From: Bacteroidota bacterium
GTDB lineage: Bacteria; Bacteroidota; Bacteroidia; Bacteroidales; Porphyromonadaceae
DNA length: 64,000 nt
Assembly (NCBI GenBank): GCA_023395395.1
Contig: JAEWZH010000014.1
Location: 1-64,000 of the forward strand
Direction of reading: 5' to 3'
Below are positions 44,306-53,813 of the stretch, piece after piece; position 1 is the stretch's first letter, and each line of letters starts with the position of its first letter. The position numbers and the translations under genes are program-made. The notes beneath the pieces were generated by a model that was not told the origin of the DNA, did no database searches, and worked only from the letters and a program-made list of their open reading frames with translations.

Positions 44306-47300
44306 ATGAAACAGACTTCGACGCTACTTTTTTCAGCACTATTGCTTTGGTTATGCTTACCTATAATCAGTACGGCTCAACAGCTACACCATCTGACAGG
44401 TTTTGAGTACGGAAGTGTTGCTGCACCCGATGGTTCAGAGTGGGAATCCCCTACCCGATTGAGTCTCAACAAGGAGCAACCTAGTGCCTTTTTCTTTAGC
44501 TTTAAGAGTCACGAAGCGGCTCGTGCCTACCTCCCTGATGAGGAGAGTGCCTACTATAAGAGCCTTGATGGAACTTGGAAATTTAACTGGATCGGTCATC
44601 CCAAAGACCGACCGGTAGACTTTTATACGCTAGATTACGATGTGACGGGGTGGGACGATATCATTGTTCCTAGCAATTGGAATGTCGTGGGGATACAGCG
44701 TGATGGTTCGCTCAAGTATGGTATCCCCATCTACGCCAACCAGCCCTTTATCTTCCATCATGAGGTAAAGGTGGACGATTGGAAAGGAGGTGTAATGCGT
44801 GAACCAGACCCATCATGGACTACCTACAAGCACCGCAACGAAGTGGGCTCGTATGTCCGCTCTTTTACCGTGCCTGAGGACTGGAAAGGCGAGCGGATAT
44901 TCATCAATTTTGATGGTGTCAACAGCTTCTTTTATCTTTGGGTCAATGGGAAGTACATCGGCTTCAGCAAAAACTCTCGCAACACAGCGACGTTTGACAT
45001 CACCTCTTACCTCGTAAAGGGTGAGAATAAGCTGGCGGTGGAAGTCTATCGCAGTAGTGACGGCTCGTTTCTCGAGGCACAAGATATGTTCCGCCTGCCA
45101 GGCATCTTCAGGTCGGTATATCTGACGGCTAAACCTCAGACACATATCCGTGATTTAGTGGTGATACCTTCACTGGACAAGGACTACACCGATGGTAAGC
45201 TTCATATCACTGCCGAGCTTCGCCATCAGGGTCGTGGAAAGTTAAGGAATCACAAGCTCCGCTATACGCTTTATCAAAACAGACTATACGAGCAAGACAA
45301 TACACCTGTGCCCGGAGCAGTGGTGAGCTCCAGCATCCCTACCGTAGAGCTGGGGAGCTATGCTCAAATCAAAACCGAACTTCAAGTGAATACCCCCGCC
45401 AAGTGGAGCGCTGAAGCACCGCACCTCTACACACTAGTGGCAGAGCTACTAGATGGTCGTGGGCAAGTCGTGCAGACCTCTTCTATAGTGACTGGTTTTC
45501 GCCAAGTAGAAATCAAAGATACCAGAGCAGAGGAAGATGAATTTGGATTGGCCGGCCGCTACTACTATATCAATGGTATGCCGGTAAAGCTCAAGGGAGT
45601 CAATCGCCATGAGATGGATCCAGAGACAGGGAATGTCATGACCCGTGAGGGCATAATGAAAGAGATTGTGCTCATGAAGCGTGCCAATATCAATCATGTC
45701 CGCCTTTCACACTACCCTAATACCCCTATCTTCTATTACCTAGCAGATAGATATGGGCTTTACTTAGAGGATGAAGCAAATTTAGAGAGCCACGGCTACT
45801 ACTACGGCAAGGCTTCGCTATCGCACGTCCCAGAGTTTAGAGATGCACACGTAGCCCGAGTGATGGAGATGGCAGCAGAGACAGTCAATTCGCCCTCTAT
45901 CGTCATCTGGTCGCTTGGCAATGAAGCGGGACCAGGCGACAATTTTAAGGATGCTTACGCTGCCCTTCACAAGTTTGACCCCAGCCGTCCAGTACAATAC
46001 GAGCGCAATAATAACATCGTAGATATGGGCTCTAATCAATACCCCTCTATCGCTTGGATGAGAGAGGCTGTGAAGGGCACCTACAATATCAAGTATCCTT
46101 TCCATGTCAGTGAATATGCCCACAACATGGGCAATGCTGGAGGTAACTTAGAGGACTATTGGACAGCTATCGAGAGCACCAATTTCTTTATGGGTGGTGC
46201 TATCTGGGACTGGCGAGATCAGGCAATCTATACTTACGACAAAGCAACAGGCGAGCGTTACCTCGCTTATGGCGGAGATTTCGGGGATATGCCAAATAGC
46301 GGTATGTTTAGCATGAATGGTATCATCTTCCCCAATCGTACCCCAAAGCCAGCTTATTATGAAGTGAAAAAAGTGTATCAAAATGTGGGCATCGAAGAAG
46401 ATAACCTCAATGAGGGCTTTATCACCATTTTCAACAAACGCTACTTTACTACCCTGGATGATCTTCAGCTAGTAGTACAACTTCAGCATATGGGCGAAGT
46501 CATCGATGAGCAGGTAGTAGAGATGCCTACTATCAAGCCTCGCACCAAGGTTCGCATCCAGATACCATATACTCGTGGTCAGGTGATGAGTCAGCCCGAG
46601 GAGTACTACGTAATGGTACAACTTAGACTTAAGAGTGATAAGCCTTGGGCTACCGCAGGATATGTACAGATGGAGGAACAGCTAATCCTCAAAGAACCAA
46701 ACAATTACTTACTGCTCTCGGAGCTATCTAAGAGCTTTGGTGCACTGAAGGCAAAGGGGACACAAGTAAGCGGAGACAATTTTACTGTCGTCTTTGATGA
46801 AAAGAGCGGCTCTATCAAGACATACTCCTATAAGGGGAAACAACTCATCTCAGAGGGAAAGGGTCCACATATCGATGCTTTCCGCGCTCCTGTAGACAAT
46901 GACAATTGGGCAATGGATACTTGGGTCGCAAATGGTCTGCACAATCTACAGCACAAGGCAGTCAGCCAGAGTACAAATCAGAATGCCGACGGCTCTATCT
47001 CCTTTTTATTTGTAGTGGAGAGCCAAGCGCCATCTGCTTACGAACTAAAAGGAGGGGTGACCGGACGCTACGAACTAAAACCGCTCAATCGGTCTACAGG
47101 CTTTAAATTTGTCACCACACAGATATGGACAGTGTATCCCGACGGCTCTATCGCACTTACCTCCAATATCTCAGCCAACAAAGAGGGTATTGCACTGCCT
47201 CGCCTTGGCTATGTACTAGAGATGGCGCCTGAATATGACCAATTTACCTACTATGGGCGAGGACCTTGGAATAATTACAACGACCGAATGTCTGGATCCT

Positions 47301-48304
47301 ACATGGGTCAGTACAAGAGTTCCGTTGCCCAACAATTCGTCGATTTCCCCAAGCCACAAAGCATGGGCAACCGAGAGGGTGTGCGTTGGGCAGAAGTCTC
47401 CGATAAGTCTGGTAATGGTCTGCTCTTTATCGCTGGGGAAGAGATGAGTACCAGTGTACTCCCATGGTCAGCCGTCGAAATGATGCTTGCACCACACCCT
47501 CACCAGTTACCAAGAAGCACAGGCACACATATCCACCTCGACCTTGGGACTACCGGGCTAGGCGGTAATTCTTGTGGTCAAGGAGCTCCGCTTGTAGAAG
47601 ATAGGATTATCTCGGGCAACCATACCTATTCGCTCCTTATCCGCCCTGCAGGCAGTGAAAAACGTGTCGCTATCCCTGAAATCCATCCAGTGGGTATCAC
47701 CAGAGATACAAGTGGACTTCTGACCATCTCCGGTGCAGACCAAATAGAGTACAAAGTAGCTGGTGAGCGCAAGAGCAAAGTCTATAGTGAGCCATTTAAC
47801 TTCCGCAATGGTGGTGCCATTACTGCCTATCCAAAGGGACAGACTTGGCTGGCGACCACAATCTTCTTTGATCGCATTGAGTCTATCCCAGTCAAGGTAC
47901 ACCAGGTATCTAGCGAGGAGACCTATGACGGTGCTGCTACCAACCTCGTGGATGGCAATCCCAATACTATCTGGCACAGTATGTACTCCGTCACCGTAGC
48001 GAGCTACCCTCACTGGATAGTCCTCGATGCAGGGAAACAGATGCTGATTAGAGGATTTGAATATATGCCACGCCAAGACGATTCTACTAATGGTAACGTC
48101 AAAGCCTACTCTATCCAACTTTCCATTGATGGGAAAAATTGGGACGAACCAATAGCATCAGGGGTCTTTGACAGTACCAGAGAGACAAAGCGTATCACGT
48201 TTGAAAAGCCTGCCAAGGCTCAGTACATCCGATTCAACGCTCTCTCTAGTCAAAACGGTGCAGACTTTGCTAGTGCAGCGGAGATCGCCATTATTGCTGA
48301 CTAA
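44306..48304 (+). CDS. lacZ: Beta-galactosidase (GH2) with C-terminal discoidin domain
   Basis: A 1332-residue GH2 enzyme starting at 44306 (MKQTSTLLF). Signal peptide (about 1-25). Then the sugar-binding jelly roll (about 80-270, EVYRSSDGSFLEAQDMFRLPG), an Ig-like domain, the TIM barrel with acid/base Glu540 (SLGNEAGPG) and nucleophile Glu603 (HVSEYAHNMG), the DUF4981 and small-chain domains (about 770-1070), and an F5/8-type C (discoidin) domain at about 1190-1332 (WHSMYSVTVASYPHWIVLDAG). It probably releases galactose from host glycans in the periplasm or at the cell surface. It stands alone, without SusC/SusD or other glycosidases. Confidence 0.93.
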   Translation: MKQTSTLLFSALLLWLCLPIISTAQQLHHLTGFEYGSVAAPDGSEWESPTRLSLNKEQPSAFFFSFKSHEAARAYLPDEESAYYKSLDGTWKFNWIGHPKDRPVDFYTLDYDVTGWDDIIVPSNWNVVGIQRDGSLKYGIPIYANQPFIFHHEVKVDDWKGGVMREPDPSWTTYKHRNEVGSYVRSFTVPEDWKGERIFINFDGVNSFFYLWVNGKYIGFSKNSRNTATFDITSYLVKGENKLAVEVYRSSDGSFLEAQDMFRLPGIFRSVYLTAKPQTHIRDLVVIPSLDKDYTDGKLHITAELRHQGRGKLRNHKLRYTLYQNRLYEQDNTPVPGAVVSSSIPTVELGSYAQIKTELQVNTPAKWSAEAPHLYTLVAELLDGRGQVVQTSSIVTGFRQVEIKDTRAEEDEFGLAGRYYYINGMPVKLKGVNRHEMDPETGNVMTREGIMKEIVLMKRANINHVRLSHYPNTPIFYYLADRYGLYLEDEANLESHGYYYGKASLSHVPEFRDAHVARVMEMAAETVNSPSIVIWSLGNEAGPGDNFKDAYAALHKFDPSRPVQYERNNNIVDMGSNQYPSIAWMREAVKGTYNIKYPFHVSEYAHNMGNAGGNLEDYWTAIESTNFFMGGAIWDWRDQAIYTYDKATGERYLAYGGDFGDMPNSGMFSMNGIIFPNRTPKPAYYEVKKVYQNVGIEEDNLNEGFITIFNKRYFTTLDDLQLVVQLQHMGEVIDEQVVEMPTIKPRTKVRIQIPYTRGQVMSQPEEYYVMVQLRLKSDKPWATAGYVQMEEQLILKEPNNYLLLSELSKSFGALKAKGTQVSGDNFTVVFDEKSGSIKTYSYKGKQLISEGKGPHIDAFRAPVDNDNWAMDTWVANGLHNLQHKAVSQSTNQNADGSISFLFVVESQAPSAYELKGGVTGRYELKPLNRSTGFKFVTTQIWTVYPDGSIALTSNISANKEGIALPRLGYVLEMAPEYDQFTYYGRGPWNNYNDRMSGSYMGQYKSSVAQQFVDFPKPQSMGNREGVRWAEVSDKSGNGLLFIAGEEMSTSVLPWSAVEMMLAPHPHQLPRSTGTHIHLDLGTTGLGGNSCGQGAPLVEDRIISGNHTYSLLIRPAGSEKRVAIPEIHPVGITRDTSGLLTISGADQIEYKVAGERKSKVYSEPFNFRNGGAITAYPKGQTWLATTIFFDRIESIPVKVHQVSSEETYDGAATNLVDGNPNTIWHSMYSVTVASYPHWIVLDAGKQMLIRGFEYMPRQDDSTNGNVKAYSIQLSIDGKNWDEPIASGVFDSTRETKRITFEKPAKAQYIRFNALSSQNGADFASAAEIAIIAD

Positions 48305-48310
48305 TGTCCT

Positions 48311-48467
48311 ATATTCCGCAAGTAAAGGATGTCGATTTGTTGATTGCATCCCTCTTCTGGCATGTATAATCCAAGAAGGTTGCTGCTCTATAGAGGAGAT
48401 CTAACCGCTCAGCAGAGAGAATCTTGGTTTTTCACCGACATATCCCCTCTACTTGCGGAATTGAGAG
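48311..48467. mobile_element. MITE-like element F with terminal inverted repeats and two 22-bp units
   Basis: ATTCCGCAAGT at 48313-48323 and ACTTGCGGAAT at 48451-48461 are perfect inverted repeats; the similarity continues inward (CGACAT and neighbours). Between them, near 48384-48425, lie two degenerate 22-bp units (GCTCTATAGAGG and GCTCAGCAGAGAGA). The right border 48430-48467 is the reverse complement of the left border of element B at 11354-11391 with about six differences in 38. The element fills about half of the 290-bp gap before rplY. Confidence 0.75.
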
Positions 48468-48477
48468 TCCAAAAGTA

Positions 48478-48508
48478 TTGAGTATTTGAGGAATAATTAG
48501 TACCTTTG
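48478..48508 (+). promoter_or_regulatory. rplY promoter
   Basis: TTG at 48478-48480 and TACCTTTG at 48501-48508 with a 20-nt spacer. The leader to the rplY ATG would be about 80 nt. The promoter lies just outside the MITE-like element. Confidence 0.8.
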
Positions 48509-48594
48509 CCGTGCTTTTTCGAGAAAGCCTGTCCGTGTGATGGGAAATTAGTGAAGAGGCTAATTTTGAGTAACACATTTATTTAAGACAAGAA

Positions 48595-49209
48595 ATGAAG
48601 ACATTTCAGCTAAGCGCCGAAGTTCGTGAGGACAAGGGCAAGAAGCTTGCTAAGCAGCTTCGCAAGCAAGGTCTAGTACCTGCAGTTATCTATGGTGATG
48701 GTAAAGAGGCCACTATGCTCTCGGTCAAGAGCAGCAGTCTCCGCAATTTGCTCTACACCCCAGATATTCATATTGTAGAGCTAGCACTAAACGGTAAGGT
48801 AAAGCGTTGTATCGTCCAGGATATCCAATTTCATCCTGTAACCGATAGCGTACTCCACATCGATTTCCTAGAGGTTCGAGAGGATAAACCAATCGTCATT
48901 GAAGTACCTGTCAAGCTTGACGGACATGCTGCGGGTGTGCGTGCTGGTGGTAGCCTCCAACTCGACATGCGTAAGCTCCGCGTGAAGGCTCTCTATGAGC
49001 ATATTCCAGATCGCCTACACATCGATGTTACCCCACTAAAGCTTGGTAAGACCATCCAAGTAGGTGAGCTCTCATTTGACAATCTAGAGCTACTCAATGC
49101 TAAGAATGCTGTAGTATGTGCTGTACGCGCTACTCGTGCTTCTCGTTCGGCTGCTTCCGCTGCGACAGACGATGAGGAGACCGAGGAGGGTGCAGATTCT
49201 GCTGAGTAA
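48595..49209 (+). CDS. rplY: 50S ribosomal protein L25 / general stress protein Ctc
   Basis: A 204-residue long-form L25 (CTC/TL5 type). N-terminal 5S rRNA-binding beta-barrel (about 1-90, ending QDIQFHPVTDSVLHIDF), C-terminal beta domain (about 95-180) and an acidic Ala/Ser/Glu-rich tail. Single gene with its own promoter and a strong terminator. Confidence 0.96.
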   Translation: MKTFQLSAEVREDKGKKLAKQLRKQGLVPAVIYGDGKEATMLSVKSSSLRNLLYTPDIHIVELALNGKVKRCIVQDIQFHPVTDSVLHIDFLEVREDKPIVIEVPVKLDGHAAGVRAGGSLQLDMRKLRVKALYEHIPDRLHIDVTPLKLGKTIQVGELSFDNLELLNAKNAVVCAVRATRASRSAASAATDDEETEEGADSAE

Positions 49210-49242
49210 TCAACGCATCACAAAGCAATTTAAACATCTAAC

Positions 49243-49288
49243 AAAGGAGGCTGATGCGGGCTTAGGAGCTTGCATCGCCTCCTTTTTT
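49243..49288 (+). terminator. Terminator after rplY
   Basis: AAAGGAGGC ... GCCTCCTTT hairpin extended by TGATGC/GCATC, followed by a T run. It ends 11 nt before the DUF3109 start codon. Confidence 0.9.
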
Positions 49289-49299
49289 CTTCGCTATAT

Positions 49300-49893
49300 A
49301 TGATTGTAGTTGATGACGTATTGGTAAGCTCCGAAGTACTGGAGACCTATTTTGTATGCGACCTAGAAGCATGCAAGGGGGCATGCTGTATAGAGGGGGA
49401 ATCTGGTGCTCCACTTATTGACCAAGAGATAGAGTCCCTGTGCCGAGCTGTACCTCATATCTTGGAATATCTCCCTCATAGCAATCGAGAATATATAGAA
49501 GAGCATGGACTAATGTACGAAGACTCAGATGGAGATATGGTCACTCAGATCATCGACGGAGAGCGTTGCGTATTTACCTGCTTTGAGGAGGATGGATCAG
49601 CACGTTGTGCATTTGAAAAAGCATACAGTGAAGGCAAGAATGATATATTTTATAAGCCCATTTCCTGCCACCTTTTTCCCATCCGAGTGAGTGTCCTGAG
49701 TGATGGTCGCCACGCACTCAACTACTCGAGATGGTATCCTATTTGTGAACCAGCTAGGGTATTTGGTAAGCGTAAGGGGGTGAGGGTGTATCAATTTCTA
49801 AAGGATCCTCTAATCAGAGCTTATGGAGAAGAGTGGTATGATAAACTGGTGGAGCAAGCTGAGCTCTATCTGGAGAAAAGGGAAGGTCAATAA
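49300..49893 (+). CDS. DUF3109 family cysteine-rich protein
   Basis: A 197-residue protein starting at the ATG at 49300 ([15 protein letters not shown]); an earlier in-frame ATG at 49270 lies inside the rplY terminator. Cysteines are in [27 protein letters not shown] and ISCHLFP, the pattern of DUF3109, related to YkgJ-type zinc or iron-sulfur proteins. Function unknown. It ends 1 bp before the pth ATG, so the two are co-translated. Confidence 0.88.
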   Translation: MIVVDDVLVSSEVLETYFVCDLEACKGACCIEGESGAPLIDQEIESLCRAVPHILEYLPHSNREYIEEHGLMYEDSDGDMVTQIIDGERCVFTCFEEDGSARCAFEKAYSEGKNDIFYKPISCHLFPIRVSVLSDGRHALNYSRWYPICEPARVFGKRKGVRVYQFLKDPLIRAYGEEWYDKLVEQAELYLEKREGQ

Positions 49894-49894
49894 T

Positions 49895-50494
49895 ATGAAT
49901 CCCAACAAGTTTTTAATCGTAGGGCTCGGAAATATCGGTCCTGAATATGAGAAGACAAGGCATAATGCTGGCTTTATGGTGGTGGATGCTCTGGTCGGAG
50001 ATACTACTGCTTTTGAACCTAGGCGCTACGGTTCTATTGCCCGAATCAAAGTGAAGAATAAAGAGGTCGTGGTACTAAAGCCCTCTACGTTTATGAACCT
50101 CAGTGGCAATGCCGTCCGCTACTGGATGAAGGAAGAGGCTGTGCCTCTCGAACGTCTGCTGGTAATAGTGGACGAACTAGCACTGCCATTTGGAGAGCTT
50201 CGGCTAAAGAGCAAGGGAAGTGCAGGAGGGCACAATGGGCTAAAGCATATAGAAACGACACTCGGCACGTCTGCTTATGCCCGTCTTAGAGTCGGCATCG
50301 GAAACGACTTCCCCAAGGGCGGTCAAGTGGACTTTGTCCTCAGCAAATTTGAGGAAGAGGAGGCAAAGCATCTGCCTCAAGTATGCCAAGATGGTGCTGA
50401 GATTGTCAAGAGCTTCTGTCTATCAGGAATTGAAAGGACTATGAACCAGTTCAATACGAAGAAGAAAAAGGATGAGAGACCAGCAGAGGATTGA
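49895..50494 (+). CDS. pth: Peptidyl-tRNA hydrolase
   Basis: A 199-residue Pth counted from the ATG at 49895 ([13 protein letters not shown]); the frame is open further upstream but that would overlap DUF3109. Catalytic His23 in TRHNAGF, substrate-binding Asn in FMNLSGN, and [12 protein letters not shown] are all present. It frees tRNA from stalled peptidyl-tRNA. It overlaps the S4-domain gene by 23 bp. Confidence 0.96.
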   Translation: MNPNKFLIVGLGNIGPEYEKTRHNAGFMVVDALVGDTTAFEPRRYGSIARIKVKNKEVVVLKPSTFMNLSGNAVRYWMKEEAVPLERLLVIVDELALPFGELRLKSKGSAGGHNGLKHIETTLGTSAYARLRVGIGNDFPKGGQVDFVLSKFEEEEAKHLPQVCQDGAEIVKSFCLSGIERTMNQFNTKKKKDERPAED

Positions 50495-50957
50495 CAAATG
50501 GTTGTGGGCGACAAGGATATTCAAGACTCGTTCGATTGCGGCAGACGCCTGTAAAAAAGGTCGTATATCCCTCAACGGACGTACGCTTAAACCCGCCTCA
50601 ATGATTAGTGTCGGAGATGTCCTCAAAGTGAGGAAACCGCCGATTACCTTTTCCTTCGAAGTGCTTGCTCTTCTCAATAGTAGGGTAGGTCCAAAGCAAG
50701 TAGAGAACTATCTACGCAACGTCACCCCAAAGAGCGAATACGAAGTGCTCGAACTACAAAAGATTTCCGGCAATGTAGGACGGCAAAAAGGCACAGGACG
50801 CCCGACTAAAAAGGAGCGGCGAGATCTCGATCAATTTATTCATGACAAAAGCTCCCCTGATTGGTTTCTCGACGACTGGGAATACGACGACCTTGAGGAT
50901 GAAGAGGATGAAGAAGATGTATTCGGGGATGATGATTGGGATACTCTATGGCAATAG
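50472..50957 (+). CDS. hslR: S4-domain RNA-binding protein (Hsp15-like)
   Basis: A 161-residue protein with an N-terminal S4 domain (about 5-60; [16 protein letters not shown], then GRISLNG), a basic middle, and a very acidic C-terminal tail (Asp/Glu repeats, about 135-155). Hsp15 binds stalled 50S subunits that carry peptidyl-tRNA, which fits its overlap with pth. The acidic tail is longer than in E. coli. Confidence 0.88.
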   Translation: MRDQQRIDKWLWATRIFKTRSIAADACKKGRISLNGRTLKPASMISVGDVLKVRKPPITFSFEVLALLNSRVGPKQVENYLRNVTPKSEYEVLELQKISGNVGRQKGTGRPTKKERRDLDQFIHDKSSPDWFLDDWEYDDLEDEEDEEDVFGDDDWDTLWQ

Positions 50958-51051
50958 CTGACTCTGATAAGACACATCTGACTAAAAAATTCAGATGATA
51001 CTTGCATCTTTAGACACAAAAATGTGTATAGCAAGTATTCCTATTTTTGAG

Positions 51052-51059
51052 TAACTTTG
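51052..51059 (+). promoter_or_regulatory. -7 box of the purH promoter
   Basis: TAACTTTG fits TAnnTTTG. A start point near 51066 leaves a leader of about 34 nt to the ATG at 51100. No purine riboswitch or PurR-like operator is recognised. Confidence 0.6.
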
Positions 51060-51099
51060 CATTCTCACATAGGTATTGAATTGGAGAAGAGAAGTGGAT

Positions 51100-52644
51100 A
51101 TGTCAGAAAGGAAGCTAAAGAGGGCACTAATATCGGTGTTCTACAAGGATGGGTTGGAGCCAATCGTGAGACAATTATCGGAGCTTGGGGTAGAGATAAT
51201 CTCGACGGGGGGCACGCAAGAATTTATCCAAAAGCTTGGAATAGAGTGTACTGGAGTAGAAGAATTGACTTCCTACCCCTCCATACTTGGTGGCAGGGTA
51301 AAGACGCTACACCCGACTATATTTGGTGGTATTTTAGCTCGCAGAGACAATCCAGAGGATGCCAAGCAGTGCGCAATGTACGACATTCCGGAGGTTGACC
51401 TAGTCATTGTAGACCTCTATCCCTTTGATGAAACCGTTGCTAATGGTGGTAGCCACGATGATATTATCGAAAAGATTGATATTGGTGGCGTGAGCCTGAT
51501 TCGTGCCGCAGCCAAAAATTATAAAGACGTACTTGTAGTAGCTTCGCGAGAACTTTATGGTCAGCTCCAGCAGCTCCTAGTCGAGGGCGCAGGAGTGACG
51601 ACTGAAAAGCAGCGGAAAGTATTTGCTAAAGCCGCCTTCGGTTACACTTCCGAATACGATACCCATATCCATCACTACTTCCACGGTGCTCGCTTTGCCG
51701 ATAATCTTCCAAAGGAGGGCATCGACTTTTCTATCGCTACCGTCTACGATCTCAGGTATGGAGAAAATCCTCATCAAGAAGCCAAGTTTTACGGTAGTGC
51801 GCTCACAGAGCGATTTCAAATCCTTCACGGGAAACAGCTTGGATACAATAATATCCTCGACATTGATGCAGCATGCAATCTGATTGAAGACTTTGACGAA
51901 CCTACAGTCGCTATTATCAAGCACAATACGCCTTGTGGGGTAGCGAGTGCAAATGATATTCATGAAGCATATACTAAGGCGTTGGCATCAGACCCGGTCT
52001 CTGCTTTTGGTGGTATTGTAGTGGTCAATAGAGCTATCGATAGGTCTCTCGCTGAGGAGATGGATCACCTGTTTATTGAGGTATTGATAGCACCCGACTA
52101 TACTAGAGAGGCGCTAGACATCCTAATGAGCAAGAAAAATCGCCGTATCCTAAAAGATACTATCGGTTTTGATTCTAGCAAATATTCTTTTCGCAGTGCT
52201 GTAGGCGGACTGCTGGCTCAGGAAAAGGACAGCAAAGTAGAGGAAGCAAGCGAACTGAAAGCCACTAGCAATCATCTGGCTAGCGATGAGCAAATCGCAG
52301 ACTTGCTATTGGCGATGAAGATTGTCAAACACTGCAAAAGCAACGCCATCGTCCTAGTTAAGGATAAGCAATTGATAGGTGCTGGGTATGGTCAGACCTC
52401 TCGTGTGGATGCCTTGAGACAGGCTATAGAAAAGGCACATGCTATGGGTTTCAGCACTGAGGGTGTGGTAATGAGTAGCGATGCCTTTTTCCCCTTCTCA
52501 GACTGTGTCGAAATTGCCAACGAAGCAGGCGTGAGTGCTATCATCCAACCTGGAGGTTCAGTAAGAGACGAGGAGAGCATCGATTTCGCAAGAGAACACG
52601 GAATACCGATGTACATGACAGGGATTCGTCATTTTAAGCATTAA
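51100..52644 (+). CDS. purH: Bifunctional AICAR formyltransferase / IMP cyclohydrolase
   Basis: A 514-residue PurH, counted from the ATG at 51100 after GGAGAAGAGAAG; an in-frame TTG at 51076 would add 8 residues. The N-terminal MGS-like IMP cyclohydrolase (about 1-195, with [25 protein letters not shown]) is followed by AICAR transformylase (about 200-514, with [18 protein letters not shown] and AFGGIV). It does the last two steps of IMP synthesis. It precedes mreB by 69 bp. Confidence 0.97.
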   Translation: MSERKLKRALISVFYKDGLEPIVRQLSELGVEIISTGGTQEFIQKLGIECTGVEELTSYPSILGGRVKTLHPTIFGGILARRDNPEDAKQCAMYDIPEVDLVIVDLYPFDETVANGGSHDDIIEKIDIGGVSLIRAAAKNYKDVLVVASRELYGQLQQLLVEGAGVTTEKQRKVFAKAAFGYTSEYDTHIHHYFHGARFADNLPKEGIDFSIATVYDLRYGENPHQEAKFYGSALTERFQILHGKQLGYNNILDIDAACNLIEDFDEPTVAIIKHNTPCGVASANDIHEAYTKALASDPVSAFGGIVVVNRAIDRSLAEEMDHLFIEVLIAPDYTREALDILMSKKNRRILKDTIGFDSSKYSFRSAVGGLLAQEKDSKVEEASELKATSNHLASDEQIADLLLAMKIVKHCKSNAIVLVKDKQLIGAGYGQTSRVDALRQAIEKAHAMGFSTEGVVMSSDAFFPFSDCVEIANEAGVSAIIQPGGSVRDEESIDFAREHGIPMYMTGIRHFKH

Positions 52645-52713
52645 GTAAAATAACAAGTGGTGGGATGAATCATCCCCAATACTGCTTGACAATATTGAAA
52701 GTATAGAATTTAT

Positions 52714-53733
52714 ATGGGATTATTCTCTTTTACACAGAAAATGGCAATCGATCTTGGAACTGCCAATACTGTGATCATCAAGGATGGGAAGATTGTAATA
52801 GACCAACCCAGCTACATCACCATCAATCGCAAGACAGAGAAGATTGAGTGGGTAGGTAGCGAGGCTTATCGCCGTGTGGGAAAGGAGAATAACAACCTCC
52901 AAACCGTCCGCCCCCTACGAGATGGCGTAGTTGCCGACCTAGGTGCTACAGAACACATGATTAGGGGTTTTATTCAGCTGGCAAAGACCAAGCGATCTAT
53001 CTTTCCCTCTGCCCTCAAGGTAGTGGTAAGTGTCCCATCAGGTAGTACTGATGTAGAAATCCGTGCGGTACGTGACGCCGCTGAGAAAGCTGGCGCGAGT
53101 GAGGTATATCTAATCATGGAACCAATGGCTGCTGCGATAGGCATCGGGCTAGATGTACTCGAGCCAAAAGGCAATATGATTGTCGATATCGGTGGTGGTA
53201 CTACAGAGATTGCAGTGATCACACTCGGGGGCATCACTACTAATAAGTCTATTAAAGTCGCAGGAGATGAATTTACCAGTGACATCGTGGACTATATGAA
53301 ATCTAAGCACCAGATTCGTATTGGCGAGCCCACTGCCGAAGAAATCAAGAAGAATGTTGGTTCGGCTCTCCCAGATCTCGAGGATGCTCCAGAGGACTTC
53401 TCTGTGATAGGTCAAGATCTTGCGAGCGTGCTTCCTAGGACAGTTAGCGTAAACTATAGGGAGATCGCTGGCTGCCTCGAGAAGTCTATCCAGAAGATTG
53501 AAACGGCTATCTCCAATGCGTTAGATGCTACTGCCCCTGAGCTCTACGCCGACATTTATAAGGACGGTGTATTCCTCACTGGTGGTGGGGCGTATCTCAA
53601 GGGATTGGACAAAAGGTTTCGCGATAAGTTTCAGATACCATTCCATGTAGCCGAAGACCCACTTTATGCCGTGGCTAAGGGGACACATATCGTACTAGAA
53701 AATAGCTCACGCTATAGCCAGCTATTTACTTAA
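52714..53733 (+). CDS. mreB: Rod-shape determining protein MreB
   Basis: A 339-residue actin homologue. Phosphate-1 motif DLGTANT (residues 13-19), the conserved IAVGSEAYR-like segment, connect and phosphate-2 motif DIGGGTTEIAV, and adenosine motif TGGGAYLKG. It guides lateral peptidoglycan synthesis. First gene of mreB-mreC-mreD-mrdA-rodA. A hairpin lies between it and mreC. Confidence 0.97.
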   Translation: MGLFSFTQKMAIDLGTANTVIIKDGKIVIDQPSYITINRKTEKIEWVGSEAYRRVGKENNNLQTVRPLRDGVVADLGATEHMIRGFIQLAKTKRSIFPSALKVVVSVPSGSTDVEIRAVRDAAEKAGASEVYLIMEPMAAAIGIGLDVLEPKGNMIVDIGGGTTEIAVITLGGITTNKSIKVAGDEFTSDIVDYMKSKHQIRIGEPTAEEIKKNVGSALPDLEDAPEDFSVIGQDLASVLPRTVSVNYREIAGCLEKSIQKIETAISNALDATAPELYADIYKDGVFLTGGGAYLKGLDKRFRDKFQIPFHVAEDPLYAVAKGTHIVLENSSRYSQLFT

Positions 53734-53741
53734 TAGTCAAT

Positions 53742-53813
53742 AGTGAGAAGTAATGGATAAAAGGTAACTACTCAAGCTACTTTTTATTCATTCCTTCTCA
53801 CTTTTCTTTTTAT
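53742..53813 (+). terminator. Hairpin between mreB and mreC
   Basis: Arms of 21 bp (53742-53762 and 53782-53802), two mismatches, followed by TTTCTTTTTAT. It has the form of an intrinsic terminator or attenuator inside the mre operon. It directly precedes the mreC ATG. Confidence 0.7.

Noticed and set aside
48311..48467. Target-site duplication at the MITE-like element
   Set aside because: The bases outside the inverted repeats (CCT on the left, AGAGTCC on the right) show no direct repeat that I can defend.
48305..48594. Structured leader or riboswitch before rplY
   Set aside because: The inverted repeats lie upstream of the promoter and belong to the MITE-like element; the 80-nt leader shows no known riboswitch pattern.
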